DNA of 5,788 bases from Candidatus Bathyarchaeota archaeon (GTDB lineage Archaea > Thermoproteota > Bathyarchaeia > Bathyarchaeales > Bathyarchaeaceae): contig CP070828.1 of the NCBI GenBank assembly GCA_020344715.1, forward strand, positions 227,688 through 233,475, given 5' to 3'. A program made the position numbers and the translations under genes. How positions within the stretch are numbered: position 1 is the first letter of the stretch; each line of letters begins with the position of its first letter. Below, one piece after another: positions 4,777-5,788 of this stretch. A model generated the notes under the pieces. It worked only from the letters and a program-made list of their open reading frames with translations. It made no database searches and was not told the DNA's origin.

Positions 4777-5788
4777 CTATTTGTTTACAAAGATTGTTTG
4801 GGTTGGGAAGGGCATTTTTATGCGTTCCTTCTCGAAAGCTTCCAAGATTGCGAAGTTGATTGCTTGTTGGGTCTCCCTGTACTTGACGTAATCGGGTGTT
4901 TTCATGTAGTATACGACTTCGAAGTTGTAGCTGAAATCTCCAAATTCCGTGAAGTGCACTCTGTCCAGCTCCGCCAGCTCTGTACTCTCTATTATCCTTG
5001 AAATCATCCCGGGGATTCTCCTGAGCTGTTCGACTGGAGTGTCGCAGGTTACGCCCAGCTTAAAGACGATTCTTCTCTTTTTCAGTTTCCTGAAGTTTCT
5101 TACGTTTGCTGTAGTGAGCTGTCTATTTGACATAACAAGTTCTTCACCCTGTAGCAGCTGCACCCGCGTGGATTTGATTCCGATTTTCTTAACCGTTCCT
5201 GAGAAATCACCTACAACGATGAAATCTCCTACCTCAAAAGGCCGGTCAAAATAGATAGAGAAGGCACTAAAGACATCACTCAGAACATTTTGCAGTGCCA
5301 GTGCAATAGCGATACCGCCAACACCAAGACCGACAACCAAGCCAGAAAGATCGATTCGGAATGCAACCAAAATAGCCAAGAAGGCAAAAAAATAGACAAC
5401 CGCTTCAATGGATTTCTTGAGCACAAAGAGAAGATGCTCACTCAACTTCCGTCGACGCGCTGCACGCTTGGCGTACCAACTGATGAGCACGTTCAGGATT
5501 CTAGTTGTTATGAACGTAACAACCAGAATTCCAGCAATGGTAAATGCGGCTGCCAAAATTCCTGAATAGGACGCAGTGAAAGTCAGCGATTCTAAGCTGT
5601 AGTAGGCTCCAAAAAGAACAGCCAAAAGGATAACTGGGGCCTTGATATTGCGCAGTATCTCGTCATCCACTTTGGTCTTGGTCTTACTTGCCCATCTGGA
5701 AAGATACCTTCGAAAAACGAAGTATGCTGACCACCCAACAACGATTGTTAGAGCAAATACAATGATTGACGCGATGATTTCACTCGTA
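4777..5788 (-). CDS. MscS family small-conductance mechanosensitive channel (5' end outside window)
   Basis: Membrane channel that opens under tension and releases solutes during osmotic downshock. The frame is open from the TAG at 4777-4779 to the right edge, giving 336 visible residues. A GTG at 5670 is an internal codon rather than the start: the 39 residues before it encode a hydrophobic helix (IIASIIVFALTIVVGWSAYF) followed by basic residues. Further helices are APVILLAVLFGAYYSL, one around ILAAAFTIAGILVVTF and one around AVVYFFAFLAILVAF. They are followed by the pore-lining helix SGLVVGLGVGGIAIALALQN, rich in Gly and Ala as in MscS TM3. The cytoplasmic beta domain begins with FDRPFEVGDFIVVGDFSGTV and the C-terminal alpha/beta domain ends in MPFPTQTIFVNK, matching the family's usual ending. 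The protein is already longer than the 286 residues of E. coli MscS. Confidence 0.94.
   Translation of the reverse strand, partial: TSEIIASIIVFALTIVVGWSAYFVFRRYLSRWASKTKTKVDDEILRNIKAPVILLAVLFGAYYSLESLTFTASYSGILAAAFTIAGILVVTFITTRILNVLISWYAKRAARRRKLSEHLLFVLKKSIEAVVYFFAFLAILVAFRIDLSGLVVGLGVGGIAIALALQNVLSDVFSAFSIYFDRPFEVGDFIVVGDFSGTVKKIGIKSTRVQLLQGEELVMSNRQLTTANVRNFRKLKKRRIVFKLGVTCDTPVEQLRRIPGMISRIIESTELAELDRVHFTEFGDFSYNFEVVYYMKTPDYVKYRETQQAINFAILEAFEKERIKMPFPTQTIFVNK

Overview
The window reads like an archaeal chromosome segment. The genes are compact and often short of canonical ATG starts: a TTG and a GTG start are best supported by Shine-Dalgarno (SD) placement. The divergent intergenic region carries TATA-box-like elements at suitable distances, and AGA/AGG arginine codons are common. 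The gene content (GrpB family, GNAT, M55 peptidase, DUF3795, an orphan methyltransferase, a HAD phosphatase, an MscS-type channel) fits an uncultured archaeon, possibly of the Asgard/Thorarchaeota kind. That lineage guess is inference only, because no phylogenetic marker is present.

Layout. Positions 1-194 hold the 3' end of an unrecognised + strand gene. A + strand pair follows: a GrpB/UPF0157 protein (241-783) and, 10 bases later, a two-part GNAT acetyltransferase (794-1609, TTG start). Next, on the - strand and convergent with the GNAT gene, is an M55 (DppA-type) zinc aminopeptidase (1656-2504, GTG start). A divergent promoter region (2505-2725) separates it from a + strand run: a cysteine-rich DUF3795 protein (2726-3076), a class I SAM-dependent methyltransferase (3164-3997) and a HAD-superfamily hydrolase (4044-4685). 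Convergent with these, on the - strand, is an MscS-family mechanosensitive channel gene (4777 to the right edge), whose 5' end lies outside the window. The two convergent gaps (1610-1655 and 4686-4776) hold imperfect dyads that could serve as termination or RNA-folding elements. No gap exceeds 300 bases.

How the genes work together. The window does not spell out one pathway. It is a set of small-molecule-modifying enzymes (acetyl transfer, methyl transfer, phosphate hydrolysis, D-aminopeptidase-like hydrolysis, a nucleotidyltransferase-fold protein), a probable metal-binding protein and a membrane tension valve. The only gene pair whose spacing strongly suggests co-transcription is GrpB-GNAT; the DUF3795-methyltransferase-HAD run is looser. 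No mobile element, CRISPR array, tRNA or rRNA gene was found. I saw no strong case for an undescribed multi-gene system. The best leads are a possible 39-codon ORF bridging DUF3795 and the methyltransferase, and a GC-rich folded intergenic segment before the channel gene.
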